DNA from: Planctomycetota bacterium
Lineage (GTDB): Bacteria; Planctomycetota; Planctomycetia; Planctomycetales; Planctomycetaceae
Length of the DNA stretch: 64,000 nt
Reading direction: 5' to 3'
Assembly (NCBI GenBank): GCA_022600195.1
Contig: JAHZKX010000058.1
Span: 62,001-126,000, forward strand
Shown: in pieces, positions 37,423 to 46,479 of the stretch
How positions within the stretch are numbered: position 1 is the stretch's first letter
How the letters are laid out: each line of letters begins with the position of its first letter
Translations under genes and position numbers: made by a program
The notes under the pieces: model-generated
Databases searched by the model: none
Told to the model about the DNA's origin: nothing
What the model saw: only the letters and a program-made list of their open reading frames with translations

Positions 37423-39333
37423 CTATTTTTCCTTGGCTGATTTTTCCTGAATTCGTTCAATCAATCGCATGACGTATGATTGCAATCTTCTATCAAGTTG
37501 AGGGTTCTTTAAAGGTAACTGAGCAATCTTTTCTTTTACCGGAGCTACCTTGTCGTCACCCAACTTCTCGAGCCCATTCAACGCGAGAATTGCAATATAG
37601 ACACCATCCCGGTTGAGATTAGAAAGTGAATACAAAGTATTCACAGCATCCTGAACATCCTTTTGATTTCCATATTCCCCCAGTGCTTCTGCAGCAATAC
37701 ACCGTACTGACTTCGAGGAATCATCTAACGATTTGCGTAACTTGTTCTGTGCTTTCCTGACTGCTCCTTCACCTCGCATTAACAGCCCCATGGCAGCCCA
37801 GTAACGAATGGCAGAATTTTGATTGTCTAACCCTGCGATCAGTTGATTCACCGAATCAGGTTTTCCGGATGATGCGATTTCAGCCATCGCCAGAATTTGC
37901 TTCAGCGGGTAAAGTTGCGAATTTTGCGCGATGAGATAGGGGGCTCCACCATCTGAAAGACTATGCACTTCTGCTTCTGGAAGAAAGCCCAGATCCCGAA
38001 CAGCCAGTAACTTATTATGCTGAGCTTCACGCAACTCTGCCAGAATTTCCTGATGTTTTTCTGACTTCACCAGGTTATGTACTTCGTCTCGATCTGCCTG
38101 AAGATCATAAAGTTCTTCCGCTGGCTTCGTTTCCCAGAAATAGGTCTGAGGTGGAGAAAGTTCTCCTGCATCATACATCTTCTTCCAGACCTGAGTCGTT
38201 GGTGTCTGGAACATATAATTCAGATATTGTCCATACTCTTTGTGAGGCATATAGTTTTTGATATAGAGATAACGCTTGTTTCTAACCGATCTCACAAGGT
38301 CGTAACGCTCATCCATTCTGCCACGAAATCCAAATTGATAAGCTTGAGGTGGTGCTTCATATTTCCCCATAAATGCATTCCCCTGCATATAAGCGGGCGG
38401 CTTAATACCAGCCAGACTGAGCAGAGTCGGCGCAAAGTCTACAAAACCAACCAGTCGATCAGACTTACCTTGCGTCTGATAATCAGCAGAAGCCAATTTT
38501 CGAAATTTGGGTGGAATATAAACGACTAAAGGAACTTGTAAGCCAGAATTATAGGGCCAGCGCTTGCTGCGTGGCATACCCGAACCATGATCTCCGTAAT
38601 AGAAGATGATCGTATCATCGGCTAAGCCGGCATCTGCCAGCTCTTTCAGATTCTTGCCGACCAAAGCATCCATCTCTGTGATTCGATCATAGTATTGCGC
38701 CCAGTCATGGCGTACTTCAGGTGTATCCGGGTGGTAAGCGGGAATTCGAACCTTGGCAGGATCATGAACTAAAGTGTGGGGACGGTTTCGAATTTTACTC
38801 TCATGGCTAATTGTATGATTAAAGACAGCAAAAAATGGTTGCCCCGGTTTACGATTCTTCCAATGTGCCTTTCTACTCGATTGATCCCAGACAGTTCCTG
38901 TTTTTGCCACATTGTAATCTTCCTTACTGTTATTCGTGCAGTAGTAACCAGCCTCTTTGAGGTAATGGGGATACATGAAAACGTCATCGGGAAGTTTCAC
39001 CATGCTGCGCATATGCTCTGCTCCCAGGCAGGTGGGATACATGCCAGTTATCAGGGTAGTTCGCGCGGGCGCACAAACAGGAGCAGTCGACCAGCAATTC
39101 AAATAAATTGTTCCCTGAGAGGCCAGTTTGTCGATGTGGGGTGTATCTGCATATTCATCCCCATAGCACCCCAGATGGGGACCATTATCTTCACTGGTAA
39201 TCCACAAAACATTAGGACGACTGCTATTCGATTCTGCCGCAATCAGTTTGCTTTGGCTATTGAACAAGACTGTAACCGTCAAAATGGACAGCATCCAACA
39301 CAGCTTGTTTTGCAGAGCACTTTTAAACCACAT
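37423..39333 (-). CDS. Secreted sulfatase with C-terminal HEAT-like repeats
   Basis: 636 residues from the ATG at 39333; the open frame extends 5 codons further to a TTG. The signal peptide is about residues 1-33. Sulfatase signatures are ITSEDNGPHLGCYGDEYADTP (metal site) and VCAPARTTLITGMYP, the CxPxR motif whose Cys becomes formylglycine, then YYGDHGSGMPRSKRW. After the catalytic part, about 170 residues form HEAT-like helices (IRYWAAMGLLMRG, VRCIAAEALGEYG). Planctomycetes hold many such enzymes for sulfated algal polysaccharides. The substrate is unknown, and the sulfatase-maturating enzyme is not in this window. Confidence 0.92.
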   Translation of the reverse strand: MWFKSALQNKLCWMLSILTVTVLFNSQSKLIAAESNSSRPNVLWITSEDNGPHLGCYGDEYADTPHIDKLASQGTIYLNCWSTAPVCAPARTTLITGMYPTCLGAEHMRSMVKLPDDVFMYPHYLKEAGYYCTNNSKEDYNVAKTGTVWDQSSRKAHWKNRKPGQPFFAVFNHTISHESKIRNRPHTLVHDPAKVRIPAYHPDTPEVRHDWAQYYDRITEMDALVGKNLKELADAGLADDTIIFYYGDHGSGMPRSKRWPYNSGLQVPLVVYIPPKFRKLASADYQTQGKSDRLVGFVDFAPTLLSLAGIKPPAYMQGNAFMGKYEAPPQAYQFGFRGRMDERYDLVRSVRNKRYLYIKNYMPHKEYGQYLNYMFQTPTTQVWKKMYDAGELSPPQTYFWETKPAEELYDLQADRDEVHNLVKSEKHQEILAELREAQHNKLLAVRDLGFLPEAEVHSLSDGGAPYLIAQNSQLYPLKQILAMAEIASSGKPDSVNQLIAGLDNQNSAIRYWAAMGLLMRGEGAVRKAQNKLRKSLDDSSKSVRCIAAEALGEYGNQKDVQDAVNTLYSLSNLNRDGVYIAILALNGLEKLGDDKVAPVKEKIAQLPLKNPQLDRRLQSYVMRLIERIQEKSAKEK

Positions 39334-39456
39334 TCGCTTTTCTTTCAAATCTGAGACGAAGGTTGAGCCATCCTAAAGAAAGGGACTCATACGTTTGATA
39401 CGTTATTTTTCAATTTTCTACTGGTTCAATTTCATACATAAACGATTTGAACACCG

Positions 39457-41019
39457 TTATTTACCGCGTACATCATAACACAATAGAAGATCCTGATCTC
39501 GCAAGAACAATTTCCCATCTGCTACAACCGGATGAGCCCAAGCAGGCTTGCCACTACGTTGTGGCTGATTGAATCGTCCTTTTTCGACGTACGCTTTGGG
39601 ATTGATTTCGACCAATGCCAGAGGCCCCGATTCACTTCTCATATAGATATGCCCGTCTGCACACGTCAGCGCACCTTTTCCAACGGAACGATCCTGCCAA
39701 ACCGTTTGACCATTGGAAAGATTAATGCAAGTGAGCACACCAGGATCACTTGAGCCATAAAGATATCCGTCTACTTGCACCATTCCTCCGTGATGATTTT
39801 TCATATCCTTTGTAAAAAATCCCAATTTTGCGGAAACACGACTTTGCCCTGCAGTCAAACGGAGCAGGGCGCCTCCTTTCCCATAACCCGAAGCATAGAA
39901 GATTGAATTATTACCTGCGAAAAAAATGGGGGCAGAACAGTTCGCTGTATTATTCGATGCTTCCTTATTTCCCCATAAAGGCGTTCCAGTCTGGGCATCG
40001 ACTCCCATAATTCCTGCATGTGTAAAATTCACATACTGTTTGATACCTCCTACAGTCACCATGATTGCTGAAGAGTAAGCGGCTTGGGGGTTGCCGGGAG
40101 CGGCTGCTTTCCAGAGAACTCTCCCATTCTGCTTATTGAGGGCAACCATGGTTGCTCTCTGGCCACCAGGACAACAAATCAGTTTTTCACCATCAATTAA
40201 GGGAGATTCGCTGATACCCCAGACAATATTTCTGGCACCGAATTCCTGCAAAATATTCTTTGTCCATTCCACACTACCATCTCTCGTAGTCATGCGCGAA
40301 AGATCACCATTTCCTCCCAGAGCATACAAAACGGTACCGTCAATAGTTGGAGTCGACCGAGGACCATTCCCCTGGTTATTTTTAAAAATTGAACCATTCG
40401 GCCGAGACCAGACAATTTCTCCCGTATTGATATCAATGGCAATGACCACTTCTTCATTCGCCTTGGTTCCCATTGTAAACAGCAGATTCCCGCTAACAGA
40501 AACTGCGGAATACCCCTCTCCCAGCCCACGGGCCGTCCATAGTAATTTTGGTGGAGTCTGATTCCAGTCCTTTAGCAGTCCTCTCTCTGAAGAAATATTG
40601 GTTCGTCCGGGACCACGAAATTGCGTCCATTGTTGCGCTGCTCCACTCTGACTTCTTGATTCAGGTTTCTTTTTAGCCTTCATCCCTTTTTTAGGTCGGC
40701 TGACCGGACCACCAGGCTTTTTAGTTAAAGCTTGACGAACTGAAAATCGAGTGATCGCTCCAGACGATGAAGTGAATACTGTCGCCCTCTGACCGACTTT
40801 AAACTGGTCAAATTTTGTCTGCTTGCCATTGAACGTTGTGGGAGCTGAATCAGGTATTGAAAAACTTTTTTCTTTACCCTGAGATGATTTAATGACCACT
40901 TGCTTTTGCTCAGCAGAGATTGATTGAATAATCCCGCTAAATACAGCAGCTTCAGCCGAACTAACCCAAGCCACTGTCATGAGGCTGATAGCCAAACTCA
41001 ATAAACGAACTGATCGCAT
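39457..41019 (-). CDS. Secreted PQQ-type beta-propeller protein with N-terminal OB-like domain
   Basis: 520 residues with a signal peptide at about 1-24. A small beta domain follows (about 25-98), then a Lys/Pro-rich linker. An eight-bladed PQQ-like propeller starts at WTQFRGPGRTNISSERG, with blade signatures VVIAIDINTGEIVWSRPNG, VVALNKQNGRVLWKAAAP-like and VLTCINLSNGQTVWQDRS. Catalytic residues of true PQQ dehydrogenases are not visible, so a binding or scaffold role is likely. A paralogue lies at 42961-44352. Confidence 0.85.
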   Translation of the reverse strand: MRSVRLLSLAISLMTVAWVSSAEAAVFSGIIQSISAEQKQVVIKSSQGKEKSFSIPDSAPTTFNGKQTKFDQFKVGQRATVFTSSSGAITRFSVRQALTKKPGGPVSRPKKGMKAKKKPESRSQSGAAQQWTQFRGPGRTNISSERGLLKDWNQTPPKLLWTARGLGEGYSAVSVSGNLLFTMGTKANEEVVIAIDINTGEIVWSRPNGSIFKNNQGNGPRSTPTIDGTVLYALGGNGDLSRMTTRDGSVEWTKNILQEFGARNIVWGISESPLIDGEKLICCPGGQRATMVALNKQNGRVLWKAAAPGNPQAAYSSAIMVTVGGIKQYVNFTHAGIMGVDAQTGTPLWGNKEASNNTANCSAPIFFAGNNSIFYASGYGKGGALLRLTAGQSRVSAKLGFFTKDMKNHHGGMVQVDGYLYGSSDPGVLTCINLSNGQTVWQDRSVGKGALTCADGHIYMRSESGPLALVEINPKAYVEKGRFNQPQRSGKPAWAHPVVADGKLFLRDQDLLLCYDVRGK

Positions 41020-41223
41020 TGGAATCCCTCGTGATTTTAAGAAACAGTCGATTAATCGGTATGTCTAATATCAGACGTGCGTTTTCGTAATCTTGATTAT
41101 ACTCAGAATAAGAGACTGGAAGAAGCAGTAAACATGATTTGCCTCAATTTGAGGTTTTATTTTTTGAAGTCTTTCCGTCTGATTCCGGTTCCATTCAAGA
41201 GCCCATCCTCAAGATAAGATCAT

Positions 41224-42267
41224 TTAATTAATCTTAAATGTCTTCAAAAAAACATCAGTGATCACCGGTCGATGGTCGGAAACCCAGGTCCATCTATTTT
41301 CAGAAGAAATGACTACAAATTGGTCGTTCACCCAAATACTGTCAAGATCCAGCACCGGAAAGGGCAAAGGCCAGGTTGCCGTATAGCCATCACCGGCAAC
41401 TTCAAAGGAGTTTTTTATCCATTTTCTTAAAGGACGAAAGTGATCCGAATCGCTGGGTGTATTAAAATCCCCTAACACCAAAATGGGATGGTCTTTGATT
41501 GCAGATATTTGAACAGCCAGTTGCTCTAAAGCATCCTTTCTTGACTTAAAAATATTGCTTTTGATATCAACGAGAAAAACTGACACGCTTCTTCCTTGAC
41601 CCTGATTCAATTCTAAGTCCAAAAATTCATACTTTCCCATTTCGGTGAGTCTCCCCGACTGCTGATTTGCAATGGGAACTCGAGACAGAAGTACAAATCC
41701 ATCTTTAACGATTTGAAAAGGGTGATCTGGAAATGTCTCTTTCCAGAATCGTTTCATTTTAGCCGAGTCAGACCCCGCTTCTACCAAACCGATTAGATCT
41801 GCGTCTACAGCTCTTAACTCATCAAGAACACTCTCCATACCCCATATTCGATCACCAATATTCCAGAATAAGATCCGCAACTCTGGCAATTGTTTATCCT
41901 TCAATGCGATAGGAACTTCATTTTTTTGAAATTGTGTATTCCAACACCAAACACCTGTGATCAAGGTCAATATAAGCCAGATTAGAGAAATACGTTGCCA
42001 ACGAACGCACCAGGAAAATAGAAAAACGATCGCTGCTCCCAAGCACAACAGAATCAGGGGCGATATATAGAACACCAACGTCAGAAAGACCCCAGCAGAA
42101 TCGCGCACAGTCAACCGAATGATCAAAGCCAGAACCCAAAAGGCAGAGAAGAGAAGAATAAAAAGCTTAAGTAACCCGTTTCGAAGACCATTCGATGTAG
42201 CCCTATCATTCTGATCATCCACCTCCGAAAGTTTATTTATCTGGCATTTAATAGGTTTTGACTTCAT
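41224..42267 (-). CDS. Membrane-anchored endonuclease/exonuclease/phosphatase-family protein
   Basis: 347 residues. Three membrane segments lie at about 32-50, 60-85 and 92-112. The EEP domain then holds LRILFWNIGD, DADLIGLVEAGSD (Glu metal ligand), LVLGDFNTPSDS (Asp/Asn) and WVSDHRPVITDV (Asp-His). All core catalytic motifs are present, and the domain is predicted outside the cytoplasm. Relatives are annotated as membrane-bound EEP hydrolases acting on phosphodiesters, lipids or extracellular DNA. The substrate is unknown. Confidence 0.85.
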   Translation of the reverse strand: MKSKPIKCQINKLSEVDDQNDRATSNGLRNGLLKLFILLFSAFWVLALIIRLTVRDSAGVFLTLVFYISPLILLCLGAAIVFLFSWCVRWQRISLIWLILTLITGVWCWNTQFQKNEVPIALKDKQLPELRILFWNIGDRIWGMESVLDELRAVDADLIGLVEAGSDSAKMKRFWKETFPDHPFQIVKDGFVLLSRVPIANQQSGRLTEMGKYEFLDLELNQGQGRSVSVFLVDIKSNIFKSRKDALEQLAVQISAIKDHPILVLGDFNTPSDSDHFRPLRKWIKNSFEVAGDGYTATWPLPFPVLDLDSIWVNDQFVVISSENRWTWVSDHRPVITDVFLKTFKIN

Positions 42268-42434
42268 CTGCTTAAATTTCTAAGCGGTACCAGCTACTCT
42301 AATTTTTTTCATCGAAATTCATTGATCTATTCATAGATGGCTCTATTTCAGTTATGTTATGATCTAAGTGCTTTCAGCATGCAATCGAAATTCAAGATAC
42401 TCTGACATCATTTTCTAAAGGGAAATCAATCGCA

Positions 42435-42902
42435 ATGAGCCAAACTCCTGAAGAACGCATCCAGGAACTGGGACACTCTTTACCAACCCCACCACAAGCT
42501 GTTGGATCATACATCCCGGTAACGCAATTTGGGAATATTATTGTCACAAGTGGACAGCTCCCTTTTATTGGCTCTGAACTGATGTTTAAAGGAAAGATCG
42601 GTGACCACCTTCACGAAGATGATGGTTCCAATGCAGCTACGATTTGCCTTATGAACGCATTAGCACAAATCAAAACGATCTCAGGTGATCTTTCTAATAT
42701 TAAACAAATCGTTCGGCTAGAGGGATATGTACATTCTGCGCCTGGATTTGACAGACAACCTTATGTTCTGAATGCAGCATCACAACTCTTAACTGATATC
42801 TTTGGTGAGAAAGGACAACACACCCGTGTGGCTTTGGGGATTTCGGAAATGCCTCTCAATGCAGCTGTTCAAATCGCACTCTGGGTTGAACTCTCATCGT
42901 AA
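42435..42902 (+). CDS. RidA/YjgF-family protein
   Basis: 155 residues. It matches the long RidA subgroup (about 150 aa): VTQFGNIIVTSGQLPF, the central LMNALAQIKTISGDLSN, VRLEGYVHSAPGF, and the end HTRVALGISEMPLNAAVQIALWVEL with the Arg expected at the imine-deaminase site. Canonical members hydrolyse reactive 2-aminoacrylate; subgroups differ. A short hairpin (GCCTG...CAGGC, 42903-42917) begins at the stop codon. Confidence 0.9.
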   Translation: MSQTPEERIQELGHSLPTPPQAVGSYIPVTQFGNIIVTSGQLPFIGSELMFKGKIGDHLHEDDGSNAATICLMNALAQIKTISGDLSNIKQIVRLEGYVHSAPGFDRQPYVLNAASQLLTDIFGEKGQHTRVALGISEMPLNAAVQIALWVELSS

Positions 42903-42960
42903 GCCTGTCAAGCAGGCAAAACCAATGTGTCTCGGCACTACGCTTTAGGGATTGTCAAAA

Positions 42961-44352
42961 ATGCTTGAGCCTGTAATCCAATTTGGTAATAAGTGTTTCT
43001 TTCACTCCTCTGTCATGCGATTCACAATCCTGTATTTTGCTTTGCTCATCAATACTGGTCTTGTCGTAGGCCAGTTACCTAAAATCTCTCCCGGCCCCTC
43101 AAAATCCAAAGAAACTCAATCGCAGAAATCAGAGCAAAAAGAAAATTCACACTCACTGAAAGGTAGTTGGAATTCATTTCTCGGAAATAACCGTAATGGC
43201 CAGTCTGATGAAACTGGACTGAATTTAGATTGGAATGTACATAAGCCTTCGGTCCTTTGGCGAGTCCCTCTGGGGGATGGTTTTTCTTCGATTGTGATTG
43301 CTGAAGGTCGAATTTGGACCATGGCAACACATCTCACAAATGATTATGTGGTCTGTTTTGACGCATTGACTGGAAAAAAACTGTGGGCAACCCTCGCAGC
43401 CCCGACTTATCTGGATAATCAAAGACAGGCGCGTGGCCCCCGTTCCACTCCGACATACCATGCAGGTAAACTCTTTTGTCTTCTACCAGCAGGAGATTTA
43501 CTCTGTCTTGATGCTGCTTCTGGAAAAATCCATTGGAAAAACAACATTTTCCAGCTCAGCGGTGCTCCCAGGCAGGAACAGAAAACTATTTATTACTGGG
43601 GAATGTCAGCTTCCCCACTGATAGAAGGGAACCTGGTGATTGTCCAACCGGGAGGATCAAATAATAATTCTGTAATTGCAGTTGATAAAGAAACGGGAAA
43701 ACTGATCTGGTCAGCTGGCAATGATGCTCCCGGTTATGGTTCTCCCATAGTGATCGAAGCCGATGACCAAAGACAAATTATTGTCCCCACCGGACAATCG
43801 ATCCTCTCTCTCACACCGGAAAAAGGGGATTTGCTCTGGCGCATTGTCTGGGGCAACAAATATAATTGTAATTGCGCTACACCTGTCTGGAATGATGACT
43901 CACTCTTTATCTCTTCCGCTTACGGCACCGGCTGCATGAGATTCGCTTTGATTCGACAGAATGAAGAAATTCGTCCCATTTCTCGTTGGAAAAACCTCTC
44001 TCTACAAAATCAGTTTGCCACCAGCATTATTAAAGATGGGTATATTTACGGTCCTCATGGGGATCTGGCGACAGTCACATACCGCTGCCTGGACATGCAA
44101 CGCGGGCAGGTACAATGGATCTCCAGACGAGTAGGAAAATGCACGCAGATTGCGGTGGAAGGTCATCTCATCTGCCTGACAGAGCAGGGGACACTGATTT
44201 TAGTCGAGGCCAATCCAAAAGAGTATCGCGAGAAAGGCAGACTGACAGGTTTGCTTGGGTTTAAAGCCTGGGCTCATCCTGCATTGGCAAATAAACGTCT
44301 TTATATACGCGATGAAAAAAGACTGGTCTGCCTTGATCTCAAACAAAAATAG
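42961..44352 (+). CDS. Secreted PQQ-type beta-propeller protein
   Basis: 463 residues from the ATG at 42961 (a TTG 9 bp upstream is in frame). The N-terminal hydrophobic segment at about 18-37 acts as signal. A Ser/Lys/Gln linker precedes the propeller, which starts at WNSFLGNNRNGQSDETG. Blades are marked by DYVVCFDALTGKKLWATLA, DLLCLDAASGKIHWKNN, VIAVDKETGKLIWSAG and KRLVCLDLKQK. It is a paralogue of the minus-strand gene at 39457-41019, lacking that gene's N-terminal domain. The partner or substrate is unknown. Confidence 0.85.
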   Translation: MLEPVIQFGNKCFFHSSVMRFTILYFALLINTGLVVGQLPKISPGPSKSKETQSQKSEQKENSHSLKGSWNSFLGNNRNGQSDETGLNLDWNVHKPSVLWRVPLGDGFSSIVIAEGRIWTMATHLTNDYVVCFDALTGKKLWATLAAPTYLDNQRQARGPRSTPTYHAGKLFCLLPAGDLLCLDAASGKIHWKNNIFQLSGAPRQEQKTIYYWGMSASPLIEGNLVIVQPGGSNNNSVIAVDKETGKLIWSAGNDAPGYGSPIVIEADDQRQIIVPTGQSILSLTPEKGDLLWRIVWGNKYNCNCATPVWNDDSLFISSAYGTGCMRFALIRQNEEIRPISRWKNLSLQNQFATSIIKDGYIYGPHGDLATVTYRCLDMQRGQVQWISRRVGKCTQIAVEGHLICLTEQGTLILVEANPKEYREKGRLTGLLGFKAWAHPALANKRLYIRDEKRLVCLDLKQK

Positions 44353-44388
44353 CCAAGAGAATCAATAACTTGATGGCTTTGAGAGTAA

Positions 44389-44928
44389 CTAGCTCTTAGC
44401 GGGAGCTGCAACCAGCTCTTTTTTAAGATGATTCAGTTTTTGTTGCTGCTGCTTAATCAATTTTTCCTGTGCCTCAATTTGTTTCTTGAGAGTCTGCTCA
44501 TTTTTTTTAGCAGATTTTTTCTTCGGCAGTTGCTTTTGACCAGGAATGATCCGTCTCGGCGGGTTTCGCAATTTTACAAGTGCTTTTTTATTTTCCGCTT
44601 TGATTCGTGCGAGAATGCGATCAGCCTGAAAGATTGTCCGGCGTGCCTCTTCTAATGCAGAATGCTTCTTTCCATCTTGGCCTTCAACCTCTTCGTCTTC
44701 CAGGTCATTTTCGACATCTGTCAGTGCATCATAAAAAGCGCGCGTGAGACCTGTTTTTAAGTCATCTCGATCATAGTTTGATTTCACTTGATCTTGCTTT
44801 TTCGCTGATTGAACAGTGGCAGAGTTCTCTGAATTAGACTTGTCTGCTTTCTGTTGTGCCGAGCTGAAGCTGCTCATGGTGAGATAAAATAAACCCATCA
44901 CGACTACTAATGTTAAGATACGCTTCAT
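44389..44928 (-). CDS. Secreted coiled-coil protein of unknown function
   Basis: 179 residues. The signal peptide is about 1-24 (MKRILTLVVVMGLFYLTMSSFSSA, then QQK). A Ser/Asn/Lys-rich linker is followed by a mostly helical body. The last 45 residues (KKNEQTLKKQIEAQEKLIKQ and on) form a clear coiled coil rich in Lys and Gln. No family is recognised. The next gene on this strand is the Flp pilin, but with a 300-bp gap and a terminator between. Confidence 0.5.
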   Translation of the reverse strand: MKRILTLVVVMGLFYLTMSSFSSAQQKADKSNSENSATVQSAKKQDQVKSNYDRDDLKTGLTRAFYDALTDVENDLEDEEVEGQDGKKHSALEEARRTIFQADRILARIKAENKKALVKLRNPPRRIIPGQKQLPKKKSAKKNEQTLKKQIEAQEKLIKQQQQKLNHLKKELVAAPAKS

Positions 44929-45143
44929 CGAACTGTCCCATTCATTTCATTGCGAAAAAACAGAAAAAGCCACAGGCTCTTTATTCACCTGATTCATTAT
45001 ATTCAAATCAATCCACTTATACCATCCCTTTTAACACAAAAAGAATAACCACATCATATCATTGCAGATGGAATCTATGACTCTCTCAATCGACCTGAAA
45101 TCGGTAAAAAGTGGATGATTAAAAGAGGATCTTTCATAATAGA

Positions 45144-45179
45144 GTAAAAAAATAAGCCTGTGTTAAAACACAGGCTTAT
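45144..45179 (-). terminator. Strong rho-independent terminator after the Flp pilin gene
   Basis: On the minus strand ATAAGCCTGTGTT pairs with AACACAGGCTTAT (13 bp, 2-nt gap; 12 bp with a four-base loop), followed by TTTTTT. It lies 50 bp downstream of the pilin stop. Such a strong terminator fits a highly expressed pilin transcript. Confidence 0.9.
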
Positions 45180-45228
45180 GAATATATGAAGTTGGAAATC
45201 GTTTGCGCAGAGTTGACAGGTGATCAAT

Positions 45229-45417
45229 TCACGAATTGATCGCGTTGATTGCGTTGGCTAAATCCATCAGCTCATTGATTAAAGCGCTTCGCAATGTTGT
45301 AAGGCCAGCGATCGCACCAATTCCAATTATGGTCAACAATAGTAAATATTCAACAAAGACAGCGCCACGAACTTTTTTCGTCCATCGCCGTGATTGCATC
45401 CGGATCTTATTAAACAC
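45229..45417 (-). CDS. flp: Flp/Fap-type pilin
   Basis: 62 residues with a GTG start; AAAGGA 8 nt upstream favours it over the internal ATG at 45399. A basic N-terminus (QSRRWTKKVRG) is followed by the prepilin cleavage site G/AVFVEY, with Glu at +5 and Tyr at +6, then a hydrophobic helix (LLLLTIIGIGAIAGL). This is the classical type IVb Flp architecture, and the mature length of about 45 is normal. It should be the main subunit of the Tad pilus whose machinery lies at 53-57.7 kb. A sigma54-type promoter (45468-45483) lies about 50 bp upstream. Confidence 0.88.
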   Translation of the reverse strand: MFNKIRMQSRRWTKKVRGAVFVEYLLLLTIIGIGAIAGLTTLRSALINELMDLANAINAINS

Positions 45418-45467
45418 AGGTTATCCTTTCTTGTAGTCCAGACAGAAGTTCCTCTGGAAACTTACTA

Positions 45468-45483
45468 AGCATAACCTGTACCA
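45468..45483 (-). promoter_or_regulatory. Sigma54-type promoter of the Flp pilin gene
   Basis: TGGTAC-AGGTT-ATGCT on the minus strand: GG and GC separated by exactly 10 bases as sigma54 requires, with one mismatch in the -24 box and one in the -12 box. The predicted start is near 45456, giving a 40-nt leader. Confidence 0.6.
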
Positions 45484-45560
45484 ATCCTTATATTTTTTAT
45501 AACTCCAGACGCCTTAAAACAATGATTCTAAAATAGCCACTGACTCGGGGTAATTACAGG

Positions 45561-45613
45561 CTTTACACTTAGGCCTACTAAACATAAGAGCACATTTTAG
45601 TAAAAGTGTAAAG
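45561..45613. promoter_or_regulatory. Large nested inverted repeat upstream of the Flp pilin gene
   Basis: CTTTACACTT (45561-45570) pairs with AAGTGTAAAG (45604-45613), and inside it TACTAAA (45576-45582) pairs with TTTAGTA (45596-45602): 17 bp in two stacked arms with small bulges. It lies about 80-130 bp upstream of the flp -24/-12 promoter, the usual distance of an activator-binding enhancer. It could also be a hairpin in a transcript. Confidence 0.5.
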
Positions 45614-45875
45614 TAACAAAAAATAACACTCACAGCAAATTATGTTAACAATCAGATACAGTGAAATATTTGAGGAATCCAATCAGATACATTCCATCTG
45701 GAAGAAGAGCAGAGCAGCAGAAGATATTTTCAGGGTCAGGAAAGCACCCGAAATAGTGGAAACTAGTGGAGTGTCATTATTGTATTATGGGGTGATCGAG
45801 ATCACGGGAGTGCGACAGCGGAACAGGTAAATAACAGTCCCAGCCCTCAATCCCAAGCTAGACAAAGCACTAGCG
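45614..45875. other. Rest of the gap between Flp pilin and STAS genes
   Basis: It contains a 62-codon plus-strand ORF (45642-45830) without ribosome site or recognisable family, which I do not accept as a gene. Nothing else is seen. Confidence 0.4.
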
Positions 45876-46241
45876 CTAGGAGTTTATCGCTTTAATTGCT
45901 TCTTCCCGATTCGGATAAGTTTCCCAAAGCTGATCAAGATGAGTTACTTCTAAGACTTCCATACAGTACTGACTGAGCCCACAGATGCAGAATCTACCAC
46001 CTTCCTGATGGTTGAGACGATTCCACATTCTGAAAATCACTTCAATAAAGGCGGAACCAAAAAATGAGGTATGTGAAAGATCCAGAACAACAACCGGGGG
46101 GGTCGCCGTTTCAGTGACTTGCAGTAATACCTCAGTCAACGCATCAAGCCTGGGTTCATCCAGATTTTCATACTCCGGACCCAAGGCAACTATGGTGACC
46201 TGGCCTTCTTTGATTATTTCTGGTGGGTAATCGGCGGGCAT
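45876..46241 (-). CDS. STAS-domain protein (anti-sigma-factor antagonist-like)
   Basis: 121 residues, one STAS domain. The segment PPVVVLDLSHTSFFGSAFIEV corresponds to the phosphorylatable DxSxxxFxDSSG loop of SpoIIAA; the Asp before the Ser is replaced by Gly but the Ser stays. Such proteins switch partners by Ser phosphorylation. No anti-sigma kinase or phosphatase is adjacent. The gene is followed by the Flp gene on the same strand, 458 bp away. Confidence 0.85.
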   Translation of the reverse strand: MPADYPPEIIKEGQVTIVALGPEYENLDEPRLDALTEVLLQVTETATPPVVVLDLSHTSFFGSAFIEVIFRMWNRLNHQEGGRFCICGLSQYCMEVLEVTHLDQLWETYPNREEAIKAINS

Positions 46242-46479
46242 AATCGAACTGTCAACAAAACTGTCGTTTGCAAAAACCCTACTTGTGATGTCAAGTGGGT
46301 GACCAAAGGAACCTACATATAGTAATACATCTCACCAAAGTGTCAACCAAGAAATGAGATTGTATGACCAAGATCTTTCGGCGCAAGTCCATTAAAACCG
46401 AATATTTACCAACACTTGTCCCTCTTCGCATCTCTCCTATTCTTAAGTTCAGATCCTGATTGAGGGCCAGGCAGTACAA

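Noticed and set aside
45642-45830. 62-codon plus-strand ORF between flp and the STAS gene
   Set aside because: No ribosome site, and the product shows no domain, signal or membrane segment.
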